This document shows positions 25,338-32,383 of a DNA stretch of 32,383 nt, in pieces. Positions within the stretch are counted from its first letter, which is position 1. Each line of letters begins with the position of its first letter. This DNA comes from Nocardioides sp. (GTDB lineage Bacteria > Actinomycetota > Actinomycetes > Propionibacteriales > Nocardioidaceae). The notes beneath the pieces were generated by a model. That model searched no databases, had not been told where the DNA came from, and saw only the letters and a program-made list of their open reading frames with translations. The position numbers and the translations under genes are program-made. The stretch spans positions 1 to 32,383 of the forward strand of contig NZ_JAURVJ010000152.1 in NCBI RefSeq assembly GCF_030655615.1, in the 5' to 3' direction.

Positions 25338-26269
25338 CCCTTGACGGCTCCGGAGGTGAGACCGCGCACGAAGTAGCGCTGGAGCGCGAAGAACACGATC
25401 ATCGGGATCGCGATCGAGATGAACGCGCCCGCCGGCAGCAGCTCGGTGCCCTGCCCCTGCGCCCCGAGCAGACCCTGCAGGTCGACGATGACCGTGCTGT
25501 TGTCGGAGTTGAGGAACAGCTTGGCGATGAGCAGGTCGTTCCACACCCAGAGGAACTGCAGGATGGCGAAGGCGGCCAGGGCCGGCACCGACATCGGGAC
25601 GATCAGCTTCCAGAAGGTCTGGAAGTGCGTGGCCCCGTCGATCTTGGCCGACTCGATGACCGTCTTGGGCAGGGTCGCCATGTAGTTGCGCAGGGTGTAG
25701 ATGGCCAGCGGCATGCCGAACCCGGTGTGGAGCAGCCACACCGCGATGAACTCGCCCTGGATGCCGAGGCCGTTGGGGCCGACCAGGTTGAGCAGCGGCT
25801 GGAAGGCCACCTGGATCGGGACCACCATGACCGCCACGATCGCGATGAACAGCAGGTCCTTGCCCCGGAAGTCCATGAACGAGAACGCGTAGGCCGCGAA
25901 CGCGGCGAACATGATCGGGATGATCGTGGCCGGGACCGCGACGAGCACGCTGTTGAGCAGCGAGCCGCCGAGGTCGGCGCCCTCGAAGACACCCTTGTAG
26001 TTCTCGACGGTCCAGCCGCCGTTCCACAGGGCCGTCCACCAGCCCGTGCCGCCCTGCGCCTCGCGCGAGCGGAACGAGGTGACGAGGAGCCCGATGGTGG
26101 GCAGGGTCCACAGCACGCAGACCACGGCCATCGTGATGATCGAGAACGGGCTGCGCCGACGGCCGTCGGCCATCAGCCCCTTCTGCATGCGTGGGCGTCG
26201 TCCGGTCTCCTCGGCGGTGGGCGAGGTGATCGCCGCCTCGGCGGTCGGAGCCTTGCTGAGGTCGGTCAT
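25334..26269 (-). CDS. Sugar ABC transporter permease 2 (MalG/AglG-like)
   Basis: A 311-residue permease of the CUT1 importer with six membrane helices expected after a ~50-residue cytoplasmic N-terminus. The ATPase-docking EAA loop is ESAKIDGATHFQTFWKLIVP, and the protein ends in RYFVRGLTSGAVKG as MalG-type subunits do. It pairs with the permease encoded just upstream. ATGA overlaps of 4 bp on both sides put it firmly in the operon. Confidence 0.94.
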   Translation of the reverse strand: MTDLSKAPTAEAAITSPTAEETGRRPRMQKGLMADGRRRSPFSIITMAVVCVLWTLPTIGLLVTSFRSREAQGGTGWWTALWNGGWTVENYKGVFEGADLGGSLLNSVLVAVPATIIPIMFAAFAAYAFSFMDFRGKDLLFIAIVAVMVVPIQVAFQPLLNLVGPNGLGIQGEFIAVWLLHTGFGMPLAIYTLRNYMATLPKTVIESAKIDGATHFQTFWKLIVPMSVPALAAFAILQFLWVWNDLLIAKLFLNSDNSTVIVDLQGLLGAQGQGTELLPAGAFISIAIPMIVFFALQRYFVRGLTSGAVKG

Positions 26270-27492
26270 CGGCCGGCCTCCTCTCTGCGGAAGTGGCGGA
26301 CCTGGTAGATGAGCACGGGGGTGACCGCGAGCAGCAGCACGACGACGATCGACGAGGCGACGCCGGCGTTGTCGGACTGGAAGAGCTGCTTGAAGAACAG
26401 GTTGGCCACCACCTGGGTCTCGTTGCGGCCGTTGGTCAGCACGTAGACGATGTCGAAGACCTTGAGGACCAGGATCAGCACGGTGATGAACACCGTGATG
26501 ATCGTGCCCTTGATCTGGGGCACGACGACCTTGGTGAAGATCTGGAACTCGCTGGCCCCGTCGATGCGGGCCGCCTCGAGGGTGTCCTCGGGGACGCCCT
26601 TGATCGCCGACGACAGCAGGATCATCGCGAACCCGACCTGGAGCCAGACCAGGATCACCATCAGCAGGATCGAGTTGAGCCGCAGGCCCGACTCCTGGAG
26701 CCACGTCTGCGGGCTGCCCCCGAGTGCTCGCCAGATGGCGTTGAGCAGACCGGTCGGCGACTCCGAGGGGTCGTCGTAGGCGTAGACCAGGGTCCAGATC
26801 GCCGAGGCCCCGACGAACGAGATGGCCATCGGCAGGAAGATCGTGCTCTTGGCGATCTTCTCGCCCTGGGCCGAGAGCCGGTCGACGAGCACGGCGATGA
26901 TGAGCCCGATGAAGACGACCACCGCGGGCACGATGAGCAGCCAGAGGATGTTGTTGAAGATCGCCTGGCGGAACTCGGAGTCACCGAAGATCTCGCGGTA
27001 GTTGTCGAGCCCGACGTATTCAGTGCTGTCGGCGTTGGCGAAGGAGTAGTTGATGGTCTGGATCGCCGGGTAGAGCAGCATCACCGCCATCAGCCCGAAG
27101 CCCGGGAGCAGGAACGCGTAGGGGATGACCCCGCGCGAGAGCCGGCCGGGCATGCCCTCGACGAACATGTTGAGGAAGAAGAACATCAGGTAGGCGCCGC
27201 CCACCCCGATGACCAGGGCCAGGACGCCGATGAGCAGCTTGCTGTCGGCGAACCACTCGGGGTGGTAGGCGAAGGCCAGGAAGGCGTTGGCGGCGAACCA
27301 GACGACCGCGATGAGCCCGACCAGGCCGAGCAGGAGGCGCGCGACGTTGGCCCGCTCGCTGGTGCCGCCCGCGTCGTGGGGCCCCGGGGGCGCGGGCGGC
27401 GGGGTGCCGCCCGGCTCCTGGGGCGACTCGCCGTCGCGCTCGTGGCGTCCCGGCTTGCCCGGCCGGGTCCGGGAGTCGATCGAGGTGCTCAT
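26266..27492 (-). CDS. Sugar ABC transporter permease 1 (MalF/AglF-like)
   Basis: A 408-residue permease, longer than typical MalG-type partners. It has a charged, Pro-rich cytoplasmic N-terminus of ~55 residues and two extra hydrophobic segments before the conserved core. The EAA loop is EAARIDGASEFQIFTKVVVP. It forms the channel with permease 2 and receives sugar from the binding lipoprotein. Its ATG overlaps the stop of the binding-protein gene by 4 bp, and its own stop overlaps the next start in the same way. Confidence 0.94.
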   Translation of the reverse strand: MSTSIDSRTRPGKPGRHERDGESPQEPGGTPPPAPPGPHDAGGTSERANVARLLLGLVGLIAVVWFAANAFLAFAYHPEWFADSKLLIGVLALVIGVGGAYLMFFFLNMFVEGMPGRLSRGVIPYAFLLPGFGLMAVMLLYPAIQTINYSFANADSTEYVGLDNYREIFGDSEFRQAIFNNILWLLIVPAVVVFIGLIIAVLVDRLSAQGEKIAKSTIFLPMAISFVGASAIWTLVYAYDDPSESPTGLLNAIWRALGGSPQTWLQESGLRLNSILLMVILVWLQVGFAMILLSSAIKGVPEDTLEAARIDGASEFQIFTKVVVPQIKGTIITVFITVLILVLKVFDIVYVLTNGRNETQVVANLFFKQLFQSDNAGVASSIVVVLLLAVTPVLIYQVRHFRREEAGR

Positions 27493-28856
27493 TCGGGCCA
27501 CGAGTCCTCGATCGACTTGGTGGCCTCCTCGGAGGAGGCCCCCTCGACCCACTCGACCATGCCGGTCCAGAACGAGCCCGAGCCGACCTCGGCCGGCATC
27601 ACGTCGGAGCCGTCGAACACCGCGAACGGCGCGTCGGCCGCGATCGCGGCGATGTCCTTGGTCGTCTGGTCGGGGTAGTTGCTGGAGTCGAAGGTCTTGT
27701 GCGGCGAGAGCCAGCCACCGGCCTGCGCCCACTCGACCCCGAACTTGTCGGAGGTCAGGAACTGCATGACCTTCTGGGAGTCCTCGTCGTTGCCGTTGAA
27801 GAGCGCGGCGTAGTCGGCGCCGACGAGCACCGGCGGGGCCTCGCCCTCGGCGGGCGCCTCCTTGGACGGGAACGTGAAGACCCCGGTGTACTTGTCGAGG
27901 TCGGTCTGCACGTTGTTGGGCTCGGTCGGGAAGAACGTCGCGGCGAAGCTGCCCTGGCGCTCGATCAGGCAGCGCGGCGGGCTGTCGTTGAAGGCCGGGA
28001 ACATGGCTTCCTGGACGGGGGTGTTGATGATGCCCTTGGCGCCGCCGAGCACGGTGCCGTCGCCCTTGGCGATGCGGCCGAACGCGTCGAACGCCTCGAC
28101 GACCTTGGGGTCGTCGAACGGCACCTTGTGGAAGATCCAGTCGTTGTAGAAGTCCTCGCCCTGGGTCGAGAGCACCAGCTGCTCGATCCAGTCGGTGCCG
28201 ACCCAGCCCGTGGCCTGGTCGGCGTCCCAGGCCATGCACCACGGCGTGGTGCCGTCGGCCTTGATCTGGTCGGCCAGGGCGTAGAGCTCGTCGAGGGTCT
28301 GGGGCACCTTGTAGCCGGCCTTGTCCCAGGCCTCCTTCTCGTACCAGACGACGCTCTTGTTGGCGAGGCGCACCGGGGCGCCGTAGAGGCGGCCGTTGAG
28401 GTTGGTGTAGTCGAGCAGCCCGGGGACCAGCGAGTCGTTGAGGGCGTCGTAGTCGAGGAACGTGTCGATCGGCTGGATGGCGCCCTTCCTGGCCTGGTCG
28501 AGCAGACCGCCCGGCTGCGGGAAGAACGCGATGTCGGGCGGGTCGCTCGCGGCGACCTTGGTCTGGATCGTGGTGGTGAAGTCGGTGTCCTCGGTGTACT
28601 TGATGTCGATGCCGGACTCGTCCTCGAACGCCTTGAGCGAGGCCTCGAAGTTGTCCTTCTCGACGCCACCGAAGGCGCCGAGGATGGTCACGACGTTGTC
28701 GCCGTCCTCCTGGGCGTTGTCGACGTAGCCCTCGAGCCCAGCGGCTCCGGCCCCCGTCTCGTTGGGATCCTGCAGGCAGCCGGACAGCGCGAACGCCACC
28801 ATCGATGCGGTGGCGATCGCGGCGAGCCGGCGACTCCTGGAACGCGGTCTGTTCAT
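27489..28856 (-). CDS. Sugar-binding lipoprotein (AglE-like)
   Basis: A 455-residue extracytoplasmic solute-binding protein of the CUT1 type. A basic N-terminus and hydrophobic segment end in the lipobox LSGC (Cys27), anchoring it to the membrane. The body resembles AglE-type alpha-glucoside binding proteins (PPDIAFFPQPGGLLDQA, LYGAPVRLANKSVVWYEK, GWVGTDWIEQLVL). Aromatic residues that could stack on sugar rings are frequent. The ATG at 28856 is chosen for the signal peptide and the strong site GGAGGGGAAG; an upstream start at 28910 would put 18 residues before it. It is the first gene of the operon, so it carries the main promoter and operator. Substrate specificity toward alpha-galactosides is inferred from the GH36 gene. 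Confidence 0.92.
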   Translation of the reverse strand: MNRPRSRSRRLAAIATASMVAFALSGCLQDPNETGAGAAGLEGYVDNAQEDGDNVVTILGAFGGVEKDNFEASLKAFEDESGIDIKYTEDTDFTTTIQTKVAASDPPDIAFFPQPGGLLDQARKGAIQPIDTFLDYDALNDSLVPGLLDYTNLNGRLYGAPVRLANKSVVWYEKEAWDKAGYKVPQTLDELYALADQIKADGTTPWCMAWDADQATGWVGTDWIEQLVLSTQGEDFYNDWIFHKVPFDDPKVVEAFDAFGRIAKGDGTVLGGAKGIINTPVQEAMFPAFNDSPPRCLIERQGSFAATFFPTEPNNVQTDLDKYTGVFTFPSKEAPAEGEAPPVLVGADYAALFNGNDEDSQKVMQFLTSDKFGVEWAQAGGWLSPHKTFDSSNYPDQTTKDIAAIAADAPFAVFDGSDVMPAEVGSGSFWTGMVEWVEGASSEEATKSIEDSWPE

Positions 28857-28911
28857 GAACTTCCCCTCCCGAGGGCCTCTGCTGTGGCGCCCATCACATG
28901 CGGTAGGCACG

Positions 28912-28940
28912 TTCTTACTACTGCTTCAGGCGGGTGTCCA
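28912..28940 (-). promoter_or_regulatory. Candidate promoter of the sugar operon
   Basis: On the minus strand TGGACA (28935-28940) and TAAGAA (28912-28917) are separated by 17 bp, 55 bp before the binding-protein start. The -35 matches the consensus at five of six positions; the -10 is weak. The LacI-type operator lies just upstream of it. Confidence 0.45.
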
Positions 28941-28958
28941 TCGCCCCGGGGCGTTTTC

Positions 28959-28972
28959 CGCAAACGTTTGCG
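28959..28972. promoter_or_regulatory. LacI-family operator, perfect palindrome
   Basis: CGCAAACGTTTGCG is a perfect 14-bp palindrome with the central CG and AAACGTTT core typical of LacI/GalR operators. It lies between the divergent LacI regulator and the sugar operon, 87 bp and 102 bp from their start codons, so it could control both. Confidence 0.8.
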
Positions 28973-29058
28973 CTGATCGTGACCTCGGTGTGACCGCCGC
29001 CACAATCAGCAGGCTCCCAGGCCTTACGTCACCGGGTCCGGCGTGGCACGCTGCGGGG

Positions 29059-30123
29059 ATGGACGGTGCGATACGTCCGAGATCGGTGCGTCCCCGTGGG
29101 GAGGGCGGAGGCGCTCTCGACCCGGCGAACATGGCCGACGTGGCCCGGCTGGCCGACGTCTCGATCGCCACGGTGTCACGGGCCCTGCGCGGCCGGCCCG
29201 GCGTGAGCGCGCCGACCCGCGACCGCATCCTCGCGGCCGCCGACCAGCTCGCCTACGTCATCTCCCCCGCGGCCTCCGGCCTGTCGCAACGGTCGACGCG
29301 ACGGATCGCGGTCGTCGTGCCCCGGCTCGACGCGTGGTTCCAGGCCAGCATGGTCGCCGCCATCGAGGAGACCGTCCGCGACGTCGACGTCGACCTGATC
29401 GTCTACCAGGTCGACGGCGAGACCCAGCGGCGTCGGTTCTTCCAGCACCTGCCGTCGCGGCGCAAGGTCGACGCGGTCGTGCTGGTCGCTCTGCCGCTGC
29501 GCGCCGAGGAGGAGGAGCGGCTCGACCTGCTCGGCGTCGACGTGATCGTCGCCGGCGGGCGGCTGCGCGACTACCCCCACGTCGAGGTCGACGACCGGGC
29601 GCTGGCCCTGGCCGCCACCGGCCACCTGCTCGACCTCGGCCACGTCCGCGTCGGGCTGATCCGCACCCTCGACACCGAGGGCGCCGTGTGGTCCTCCGAC
29701 GTACGACGACTGCAGGGCTACGCCGACGCCCACGACGCCGCGGGCGTGCCGCTCGACGAGGACCTGGTGGTCAGCGAGCCCTACGGCGTCACGTCCGGTG
29801 CGGCCGGGCTCGCCCGGCTGCTCGCGCTGCCGCGGCCCCCGACGGCCGTCTTCTGCTACTCCGACGAGATCGCGGTCGCGGCCTGGAGCGAGCTCGGCCG
29901 GCGCGGGCTGCGGGTCCCGGGGCAGATGTCGGTCGTCGGCGTCGACGGCCACCCGCTGTCGGGCCTGTTCGGGATCACCACGATCGACCAGGGGGTCCCC
30001 GACCAGGGCCGGATCGCGGCCCAGATGGCGCTGCGGCTGATGGACGGCGAGGTGCTCACCGAGTCCGTCGTCCGCGTGCCGTGGACGCTCGTCGACCGGG
30101 GGTCGACCGGCCCGCCCGCCTGA
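29059..30123 (+). CDS. LacI-family transcriptional regulator
   Basis: A 354-residue repressor, probably of the divergent sugar operon. The helix-turn-helix and hinge are at ~25-80 (ADVARLADVSIATVSRALRGRPGVSAPTRDRI). The periplasmic-binding-like effector domain follows (RRIAVVVPRLDAWF, HVRVGLIRTLDTEG, FCYSDEIAVAAWSELGRRG, VVGVDGHPLSGLFGITTIDQG). The ATG at 29059 has CACGCT 6 nt upstream; a start at 29131 would give a shorter protein beginning right at the HTH and cannot be excluded. The effector is likely the imported sugar or a product of it. The gene's stop opens a short tandem array shared with the convergent DUF3105 gene. Confidence 0.93.
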   Translation: MDGAIRPRSVRPRGEGGGALDPANMADVARLADVSIATVSRALRGRPGVSAPTRDRILAAADQLAYVISPAASGLSQRSTRRIAVVVPRLDAWFQASMVAAIEETVRDVDVDLIVYQVDGETQRRRFFQHLPSRRKVDAVVLVALPLRAEEEERLDLLGVDVIVAGGRLRDYPHVEVDDRALALAATGHLLDLGHVRVGLIRTLDTEGAVWSSDVRRLQGYADAHDAAGVPLDEDLVVSEPYGVTSGAAGLARLLALPRPPTAVFCYSDEIAVAAWSELGRRGLRVPGQMSVVGVDGHPLSGLFGITTIDQGVPDQGRIAAQMALRLMDGEVLTESVVRVPWTLVDRGSTGPPA

Positions 30124-30180
30124 GGCCGCCTGAGGGCGGCTGAGTCCGGCTGCGGTCAGGCTGAGGTCAGGCTGCGGTCA
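30121..30180. repeat. TGAG/TGACC tandem array between convergent genes
   Basis: From the LacI-gene stop run three 10-bp units beginning TGAG. They are followed by three 11-bp units (TGCGGTCAGGC, TGAGGTCAGGC, TGCGGTCAGGC) that end in the stop codon of the convergent DUF3105 gene. A 6-bp hairpin (30125-30130 with 30135-30140) lies inside and may end transcription. Confidence 0.8.
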
Positions 30181-31044
30181 GGCGGTGGGCGGTCCCACCG
30201 CGGTGCCGCCCGCGCAGGACGCGAACGCCTCCGGTGCGGTGACGCCGTCGTCGAACTCCTCGACGAAGAGCGGCAGCCGCGGGTCGTCGGCCCCGGTGAG
30301 CGCCAGCTGGCGTCCCCAGACGGTGACGACCACCGGGGCGGGCAGGCCGTCGTAGGGCGACATGATGCCGTTCTGCGGGAGCTGGGCCTCGAGCGCGGCC
30401 ACGTCGTCGTCGGCCAGCGCGGGGTCGTAGGTGATCCACACGGCGCCGTGCTCGAGGTCGTGCACGGCGTTCTCGTCGACCACGGGCTCGTCGTAGGCGC
30501 CGCACTCGAGCCACTCGCCGAAGTGCTCGCCGCCGACCGGCGGGGTCTGGGCATAGTCGACCGGGTCGGTGACGTGGGTCGTCGGCAGGTCTTCATAGCT
30601 CTGCACGTCGCTGAGGTCGGACGTGTCGGGCTCGGACGACGCCGTACCGGTGCCGGTGTCGGTGTCGGTGTCGGACCCGGTTGACGACGAGCTCTCGGTG
30701 CCCCGGTCGGCGCCGGCGTCGTCGGGCCCGTCGTCGTCCCCCAGCAGGACGAGCGGGACGACGACGGCGGCGGCCACCACCACGAGCGCCGCGACGACCG
30801 CCAGCACGAGCCGGGTCCGCCGCGGCTTCCCCGGCGGGGGGCCGGGCGTCCAGCCGCCGGGGCCGCCCGGGCCGCCGGGCGGTGGGTAGGACGGGCTCGA
30901 CGGGTCGGACGGGGAGGACGAAGGCGCGTACGCCGGCGGCGGTTGGTACGACGGCGGCGGTTGGTACGACGGCGGCCCGCTCGGGGGCCCGCTCGGTGGG
31001 TTGCCCCAAGGGGGTCCGTCGGGGGCCGGGGGCTGGTTGCTCAC
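30178..31044 (-). CDS. DUF3105-type membrane-anchored protein
   Basis: A 288-residue protein with a Pro/Tyr/Ser-rich cytoplasmic N-terminus (1-75), one membrane helix (about 78-101), a Ser/Thr/Asp linker of repeated TD/TG pairs and an extracytoplasmic domain. The domain carries the DUF3105 signature: TPPVGGEHFGEWLECGAYDEPV followed by AVHDLEHGAVWITY, with His174, His195 and His199 and two cysteines. The His-rich layout suggests metal binding, but the family's function is unknown. The GTG at 31044 is the only start that gives the full N-terminus. It lies downstream of the DUF1707 gene on the same strand. Confidence 0.88.
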   Translation of the reverse strand: MSNQPPAPDGPPWGNPPSGPPSGPPSYQPPPSYQPPPAYAPSSSPSDPSSPSYPPPGGPGGPGGWTPGPPPGKPRRTRLVLAVVAALVVVAAAVVVPLVLLGDDDGPDDAGADRGTESSSSTGSDTDTDTGTGTASSEPDTSDLSDVQSYEDLPTTHVTDPVDYAQTPPVGGEHFGEWLECGAYDEPVVDENAVHDLEHGAVWITYDPALADDDVAALEAQLPQNGIMSPYDGLPAPVVVTVWGRQLALTGADDPRLPLFVEEFDDGVTAPEAFASCAGGTAVGPPTA

Positions 31045-31072
31045 GGGGTCAACGCTGCCACGTCGGCCGCAA

Positions 31073-31126
31073 GGTCAGCCGCAGGGTCAGCCGCGGGGTC
31101 AGCCGCGGGGTCAGCCGAAGGGTCAG
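31073..31126. repeat. 12-bp tandem repeat GGTCAGCCGCRG, 4.5 copies
   Basis: Head-to-tail 12-bp units that begin with the stop codon of the DUF1707 gene on the minus strand. Since 12 is a multiple of three, each unit repeats TGA in the same frame, giving five successive in-frame stops. The array occupies the gap before the DUF3105 gene. Confidence 0.9.
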
Positions 31127-31776
31127 TGGAGCCGGTGCGGCTTGCGTCCGTCGGGCAGGCCACCGCGGCCCTTGCGGTGCTTGCGCTCGACCGAGACGCC
31201 GCCCCAGACGGCGATGCCGCGGACCCGGAGGACGGGAGCGTCGTCGGCGAGCTCGGAGTCGACGAGCCCGGACGGCGCGGAGTAGCCGCCCATGATGCCG
31301 GTGCCCTCGACCACGACGTCGACGTCGGGCCCGACCACGATCGAGGCGCCGCCCATGAAGGCGTTGACGGTCAGCACGCACTCCCCCGTCGTCCACCGTG
31401 CCTCGCGCAGGTCGAGGTCGGCGCCGCCCATGATGCAGGTGATGGTCATCGCGGCGGGCACGGTCCAGACGCCCTTGCGCTCGAGGCCGCTCATGATCGC
31501 GAGGTGCCGGACGGGCCTGGCCTCCCCCTCGACCCCGCCGGTGGTCGCCGGGGCGGCCTCGGGCTGGGCCCGGGCCGGCGTCGGTGCGGACGGCAGGTCG
31601 CTCGTGAGGGGGACGAGGTCGGCGTAGGTACGGGCGGCGTAGGTCGCCTCCAGGCGCTCGTCGAGCTCCTCGAGGTCGATCCGGCCGGAGCCGGCAGCGT
31701 CGCGCAGGATCTCGGCGACCGCGTGGCGCTCGGCGTCCGAGATGCGGAGGTCGGGCGTCCGGTCGGGCTCGGTCAC
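31123..31776 (-). CDS. DUF1707 protein with LiaF-like C-terminal domain
   Basis: A 217-residue protein without membrane helix. Residues ~8-60 form a DUF1707 domain ([34 protein letters not shown]), an actinobacterial module often found at the N-terminus of envelope-related proteins. The C-terminal ~110 residues are a beta-helix-like LiaF/YvqF type domain with repeated [18 protein letters not shown] and IMGGYSAPS turns, linked in Firmicutes to sensing cell-wall antibiotics. A cytoplasmic or membrane-associated stress role is inference. TAGGCT 6 nt before the GTG at 31776 supports the start. It is divergent from the fumarase gene across 35 bp. Confidence 0.9.
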   Translation of the reverse strand: MTEPDRTPDLRISDAERHAVAEILRDAAGSGRIDLEELDERLEATYAARTYADLVPLTSDLPSAPTPARAQPEAAPATTGGVEGEARPVRHLAIMSGLERKGVWTVPAAMTITCIMGGADLDLREARWTTGECVLTVNAFMGGASIVVGPDVDVVVEGTGIMGGYSAPSGLVDSELADDAPVLRVRGIAVWGGVSVERKHRKGRGGLPDGRKPHRLH

Positions 31777-31782
31777 GGACCC

Positions 31783-31788
31783 AGCCTA
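31783..31788 (-). promoter_or_regulatory. -10 box TAGGCT (minus strand), leaderless start
   Basis: Lies 6 nt before the GTG at 31776 on the minus strand. The opposing box for fumarase is only 9 bp away, so the two polymerases would compete. Confidence 0.55.
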
Positions 31789-31797
31789 CGCAGCAAC

Positions 31798-31803
31798 TAC
31801 GCT
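31798..31803 (+). promoter_or_regulatory. -10 box TACGCT, fumarase
   Basis: TACGCT lies 8 nt before the GTG at 31812, consistent with a leaderless fumarase message. Confidence 0.45.
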
Positions 31804-31811
31804 CGACGGTC

Positions 31812-32383
31812 GTGAGCACCGCAGCCGCTTCCGGTCCCGAGTTCCGCTACTCCGACCTCCTGCCGACCGGACCGGACGAGACGCCCTACCGGCTGGTCAC
31901 CACCGAGGGCGTGTCGACGGTCGAGGTCGACGGCCAGACGTTCCTCCGGGTCGCGCCCGAGGCGCTGCAGCGTCTGACGGCCGAGGCGATGCACGACATC
32001 AGCCACTACCTGCGGCCCGCCCACCTCGCCCAGCTGCGGCGGATCATCGACGACCCCGAGGCGTCGGGCAACGACCGGTTCGTCGCGCTCGACCTGCTCA
32101 AGAACGTCAACATCTCCGCCGGCGGCGTGCTGCCGATGTGCCAGGACACCGGCACCGCGATCGTGATGGGCAAGAAGTCCGAGGGGGTGCTGACCGGCAT
32201 CGACGACGGCGAGGCGATCTCGCGTGGCGTCTACGACGCCTACACCAAGCTCAACCTGCGCTACTCCCAGCTGGCACCGCTGACGACGTACGAGGAGAAG
32301 AACACCGGCACCAACCTGCCGGCCCAGATCGAGCTCTACTCGACGCCGGTGGGCGCGAGCGGCAAGCCGGAGTACAAGTTCCT
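31812..32383 (+). CDS. Class I fumarate hydratase, N-terminal part
   Basis: The first 190 residues of a fumarase that runs off the right edge. It interconverts fumarate and malate in the citric acid cycle. The class I ([4Fe-4S]-dependent, FumA/FumB) alpha-domain is clear: [52 protein letters not shown] (the Cys is a cluster ligand) and [33 protein letters not shown]. It is not the iron-free class II FumC type. The GTG start gives [17 protein letters not shown]. Proximity to glpX is a recurrent actinobacterial arrangement, here interrupted by about 12.7 kb. Confidence 0.95.
   Translation, partial: MSTAAASGPEFRYSDLLPTGPDETPYRLVTTEGVSTVEVDGQTFLRVAPEALQRLTAEAMHDISHYLRPAHLAQLRRIIDDPEASGNDRFVALDLLKNVNISAGGVLPMCQDTGTAIVMGKKSEGVLTGIDDGEAISRGVYDAYTKLNLRYSQLAPLTTYEEKNTGTNLPAQIELYSTPVGASGKPEYKF

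Overview
The window is very GC-rich, with a strong G/C third-position bias, many GTG starts, small overlapping operons and genes such as xseA-xseB-DUF4245-glpX-fumarase standing close together. This points to a high-GC actinobacterium. The family mix (G5/Excalibur-type lipoprotein, DUF1707, DUF3105, DUF4245, GH36 sugar operon) fits a Nocardioidaceae-like organism, but that placement is inference. I see no tRNA, rRNA, CRISPR array, insertion sequence or prophage gene.

Layout. 1-541 is non-coding and holds two copies of a ~169-bp direct repeat, each with a hairpin. 542-5805 carries a G5-domain lipoprotein, an acyl-CoA dehydrogenase, a metallophosphoesterase, a small membrane protein, a convergent lipoprotein and a secreted propeller-like protein. 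5886-8162 is a transmembrane Ser/Thr kinase with an extracellular beta-propeller. On the minus strand follow a stand-alone Clp-N protein, an orphan PAS histidine kinase, an RsmC-like methyltransferase and truA. A 32-residue membrane peptide and a three-domain oxidoreductase (degenerate receiver, glutaredoxin-like, thioredoxin-reductase-like) come next. 13453-19149 holds a PfkB kinase divergent from a GntR regulator, then xseA, xseB, a convergent DUF4245 protein, an ion-transporter-like protein and glpX. Two alpha/beta hydrolases lead into a sugar locus (21159-30123). The window ends with DUF3105 and DUF1707 proteins and the first 190 codons of a class I fumarase.

How genes work together. The sugar locus is a compact regulon: a lipoprotein binding protein, two permeases, a GH36 alpha-galactosidase and a GH32/43-like hydrolase overlap by 4-8 bp. 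A separate transport ATPase lies downstream and a LacI-type repressor is divergent. LacI-type palindromes sit ~100 bp before the binding-protein gene and ~90 bp before the ATPase gene. The enzymes suggest raffinose-family sugars as substrate; the PfkB kinase at 13453-14322 could act on released fructose. xseA-xseB, DUF4245, glpX and fumarase form a neighbourhood I recall from other actinobacteria, here interrupted by the hydrolases and sugar locus.

Two patterns run across the whole window. At least twelve genes have a TANNNT box 6-8 nt before their start codon, as expected for leaderless transcripts. Several genes end in short tandem arrays that begin at or next to the stop codon.
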